NCBI RefSeq assembly: GCF_037975245.1
Contig: NC_092576.1
Location: 45,748,111 to 45,812,110 of the forward strand
Source: Apostichopus japonicus
Lineage: Eukaryota > Echinodermata > Holothuroidea > Aspidochirotida > Stichopodidae
Length of the DNA: 64,000 bases
Direction of reading: 5' to 3'
In this document: positions 62,901 through 64,000 of the stretch, one piece after another
How positions within the stretch are numbered: the stretch's first letter is position 1
Layout: every line of letters starts with the position of its first letter
Position numbers and translations under genes: made by a program
The notes under the pieces: generated by a model
What the model was told of the DNA's origin: nothing
Databases searched by the model: none
Seen by the model: the letters and a program-made list of their open reading frames with translations, nothing else

Positions 62901-63791
62901 TTCGTGTATCGTACAGGGGTAATATCGTACAGGGGTAATATCGTACAGGGGTAATATCGTACAGGGGTAATATCGTACAGGGGTAATATCGTACAGGGGT
63001 AATATCCTACAGGGTAATATCCTACAGGGGTAATATCCTACAGGGGTAATATCCTACAGGGGTAATAATAGATAATCGAGCAGTGTTCGTATGCTTTCAA
63101 CCATACCTGATCAATATTTATCCATGTATGGGTCGTCTCATGTTAATTAATTTCAATTCAACAGTTAGCGATTTCATCACTAGCGGCCGTATTCGTCCAG
63201 TATTCGGCGGTTCACGCCTACAACTGACCAGTTACATCAAATGTAGCCAATCAGAAAAGGGGAATTCGTTCATATGTGACATAAGCGAGGACATGTTGTT
63301 GGCAAAAAAAACCACAAAAACAGGTATTGGTGAATATCGACAACTATTTTGGTAGCATTGAATTCATCTTCCCAGTTATCTTTAGCCGGAAAGTGTGATA
63401 CCAGTTTATACTTACACGTAGACTGGTTGAGTGTGCCTCCTTTAGTTCTGTTTTCCTTTGATATATCCATGGGAAGTTCCTGGTTGCTATGAAGAATATA
63501 AGCGTTATTGACATTTAGAATAATTACATGACGTGTTTTTACTATCATACATATCCCGGATGAAATAATACATGCTTTTACTATTTTTAAACGAGCCAAA
63601 GCTACTTCAGTTCAGTTTGATTACAATATAACCGAATGGACTCCTCTATATAGACATTTGGGAGGTGGCATTATTCTTGCTCACAACCCATCGTTTAACC
63701 CAATATGCTTGATTACTGCCCAACCATGGTCTTTACACAACTGGATTGCTTCGTCATCACCGGACTGATAAGCAGGTTCTACCTTTCCAAG
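52426..63791 (-). CDS. Tyrosine-kinase-like pseudokinase (partial at the right edge)
   Basis: Minus-strand exons from 5' to 3': 63685-63791, 63416-63486, 62160-62184, 61893-61945, 61457-61490, 61244-61314, 59938-60105, 59633-59743, 58941-59113, 55114-55233, 53855-53966, 53336-53432, 53071-53152 and 52426-52554 (stop 52426-52428). All phases agree, giving 450 visible residues. The kinase fold runs from 59938-60105 to 53071-53152. It keeps LAPEAL, SDVWSLAVLIWEIFSGG and CW..RP, which are hallmarks of tyrosine kinases. The nucleotide loop is poor (KMGDFHNRW), VAIK reads VLIT, HRDLAARN reads HPGLSTKK and DFG reads DFC, so catalysis is unlikely. The acidic/basic N-terminal part has tyrosines (VYYSSV). 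The tail has further tyrosines (DETYQV, DLYVPM). A membrane segment was not seen; it may lie beyond the edge. Confidence 0.8.
52600..52760. repeat. TGTGG-rich simple repeat
   Basis: Degenerate GATGTGGTGTG units in the last intron of the pseudokinase gene. Confidence 0.85.
54440..54709. mobile_element. hAT-like MITE, third relative
   Basis: Left end CAGGGGCGTAGCCAGG and right end GGTTCCGCCGCCCTTG are imperfectly inverted. It shares the GAGCGGAGCGCCACCATCGG / TTGGCGCGGAGCGTAC block and the ATGGCCGGAAA motif with the copies at 15336 and 17434. It lies in a pseudokinase intron. No target duplication is evident, so it is older or rearranged. Confidence 0.68.
55114..55233 (-). CDS. Pseudokinase catalytic-loop exon (HRD and DFG altered)
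   Basis: Reads FLHPGLSTKKILL..GICKLYDFCLSED. It aligns with the family pattern HRDLAARNVLL..KISDFGLA. The proton-acceptor Asp is Gly, the Mg-binding Asn is Lys, and the DFG Gly is Cys, while the DFG Asp remains. The 40-codon exon is in phase 0 at both ends. Confidence 0.82.
55402..58336 (-). pseudogene. CR1-like ORF2: endonuclease + reverse transcriptase, one frameshift
   Basis: The endonuclease half (58318 to 56660) shows TNARSIRKKF, ITESWL, GVGGGVLLYVRDD and MGDFNFPDINW, the apurinic-like endonuclease signature. The reverse transcriptase half (to 55402) shows DFQKAFDKVPH, SGVPQGSVLGPLLF and the catalytic FADDTKLY. The conserved NYRPV block sits at the end of the first frame and the next conserved block, SSVVCKVMES, is in another frame, so one indel separates them near 56670. 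No other stop was noticed, so the insertion is fairly young. Confidence 0.85.
58338..58760 (-). CDS. CR1-like ORF1 remnant: SGNH/GDSL esterase domain
   Basis: It contains VVVHVGTNNV (the block III GTNN motif of SGNH hydrolases), VICSLLPR, and a late RNGLHLANTG with the His of the catalytic block V. It ends at TAA 58338-58340. The reading frame continues upstream past 58751 (RVRVCLPGAK) to a stop near 58830 but lacks the N-terminal nucleophile block, consistent with 5' truncation. Confidence 0.72.
   Translation of the reverse strand, partial: RVCLPGAKIQDVSKRVNKIVSDEEVVVVHVGTNNVQKEPQNIIQSRYHELMCRLASTRAKDVICSLLPRFDNKVLSEKIVTLNGLLYSLCADFGFTFVDMWSSFQGRRDLFARNGLHLANTGISLFGRMVNYSVERLCLN
58941..60105 (-). 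CDS. Pseudokinase N-lobe exons
   Basis: Exons 59938-60105, 59633-59743 and 58941-59113. The first has the strand order of a glycine loop but without GxGxxG, and strand 3 reads CVLITTV with Thr where the ATP-anchoring Lys belongs. The second resembles helix C through strand 4 (LHWDDYVKRVLEMP..NLPIAEGICID). The third covers strand 5, an unusually long hinge insert, and helix E (YVLDITEGMVAIHSYG). Confidence 0.78.
60491..60730. mobile_element. Possible small hAT-like MITE
   Basis: Left end CAGGGGCGTGTTCAGG and right end ATCCGCCACTG resemble the CAGxGGCG termini of the other elements here. The flanks CATATTG and CATATCG are similar but not identical. Non-coding; weak. Confidence 0.4.
62915..63067. 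repeat. 16-bp minisatellite in two homogenised halves
   Basis: About ten units of TATCGTACAGGGGTAA. The first units (to about 63004) read TATCGTAC, and the remaining four read TATCCTAC; one of these has three G instead of four. Confidence 0.92.
63416..63791 (-). CDS. Two upstream exons assigned to the pseudokinase gene
   Basis: 63685-63791 (VEPAYQSGDDEAIQLCKDHG..) leaves in phase 2 at GTGAGC, and 63416-63486 (NQELPMDISKENRT..) enters in phase 2 and leaves in phase 1, matching the exon at 62160-62184. If the GTGAGC donor is not used, the first one instead ends at TGA (63681-63683) and would be the last exon of a separate gene. I recognise no domain in it. Confidence 0.45.
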
Positions 63792-64000
63792 CTAAACAAT
63801 TTATTTTATGAACACGGAGATATATTTGAACCATAAAATTGGTGATCACTGATCGTGTCCGCATGAATCACACACCTTATGCCTAGCTATGACATAAATT
63901 TATTAACCCACTTGAATCGCATTTTGGTATTCGAGAAGAATACTTCATGATTTTGTTATTTGTCTGGCAAGCTACCGCGAAAGCCTTGAAAGTTTATCAA

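Noticed and set aside
63005-63020. Homing-endonuclease-like site (ACAGGGTAAT)
   Set aside because: It is only half of a known 18-bp site and arises from one variant unit of the minisatellite.

Overview
This is an AT-rich, intron-rich animal genome window. Coding exons are short, follow GT/AG rules and sit between long introns full of tandem repeats, MITE-like DNA transposons, a tRNA-derived SINE and a CR1-type LINE. The gene content (a tandem family of NACHT proteins with the NLR-type FYHxxxxEWYAAHY motif, an Ig-ectodomain receptor and a tyrosine-kinase-like pseudokinase) fits a marine invertebrate deuterostome, most likely an echinoderm such as a sea cucumber. That assignment is inference from family content, not a database match.

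Layout. 1-4301 (+): the 3' part of NACHT gene A, cut by the left edge. Its last intron carries a 45-bp minisatellite, and a 43-bp minisatellite follows at 4855-5393. 5.4-26 kb: no convincing gene. It holds DNA transposons with recognisable inverted repeats and 8-bp target duplications, including two hAT-like copies whose flanks are exchanged and an 872-bp element with a 12-bp minisatellite core, plus tandem duplications. 26.7-27.0 kb (-): an orphan signal-peptide + Ig exon. 31.3-38.8 kb (+): gene B, which reads through compatible splice phases as signal peptide, four Ig domains, transmembrane helix, short tyrosine-containing juxtamembrane segment, NACHT ATPase, NLR-like helical region and one short LRR-like exon set. 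44.2-49.5 kb (+): gene C, a paralogue with the same NACHT and C-terminal exons but an 8-codon cytosolic leader instead of the Ig/TM part, and a degraded Walker B. 52.4-63.8 kb (-): a tyrosine-kinase-like gene missing the key catalytic residues, interrupted in an intron by a nearly intact CR1-like LINE at about 55.3-58.8 kb.

The most striking content is the pair of NACHT paralogues, one built as a membrane Ig receptor and one soluble. Both use the same phase-1 intron in front of the NACHT exon, so the sensor module looks swapped by exon shuffling. The exon sizes downstream of the NACHT (209, 77/74, 59, 48 and about 30 bp) are kept in all three copies. Functionally they look like innate-immune sensors. 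How gene B, gene C and the pseudokinase interact, if at all, cannot be read from the sequence.
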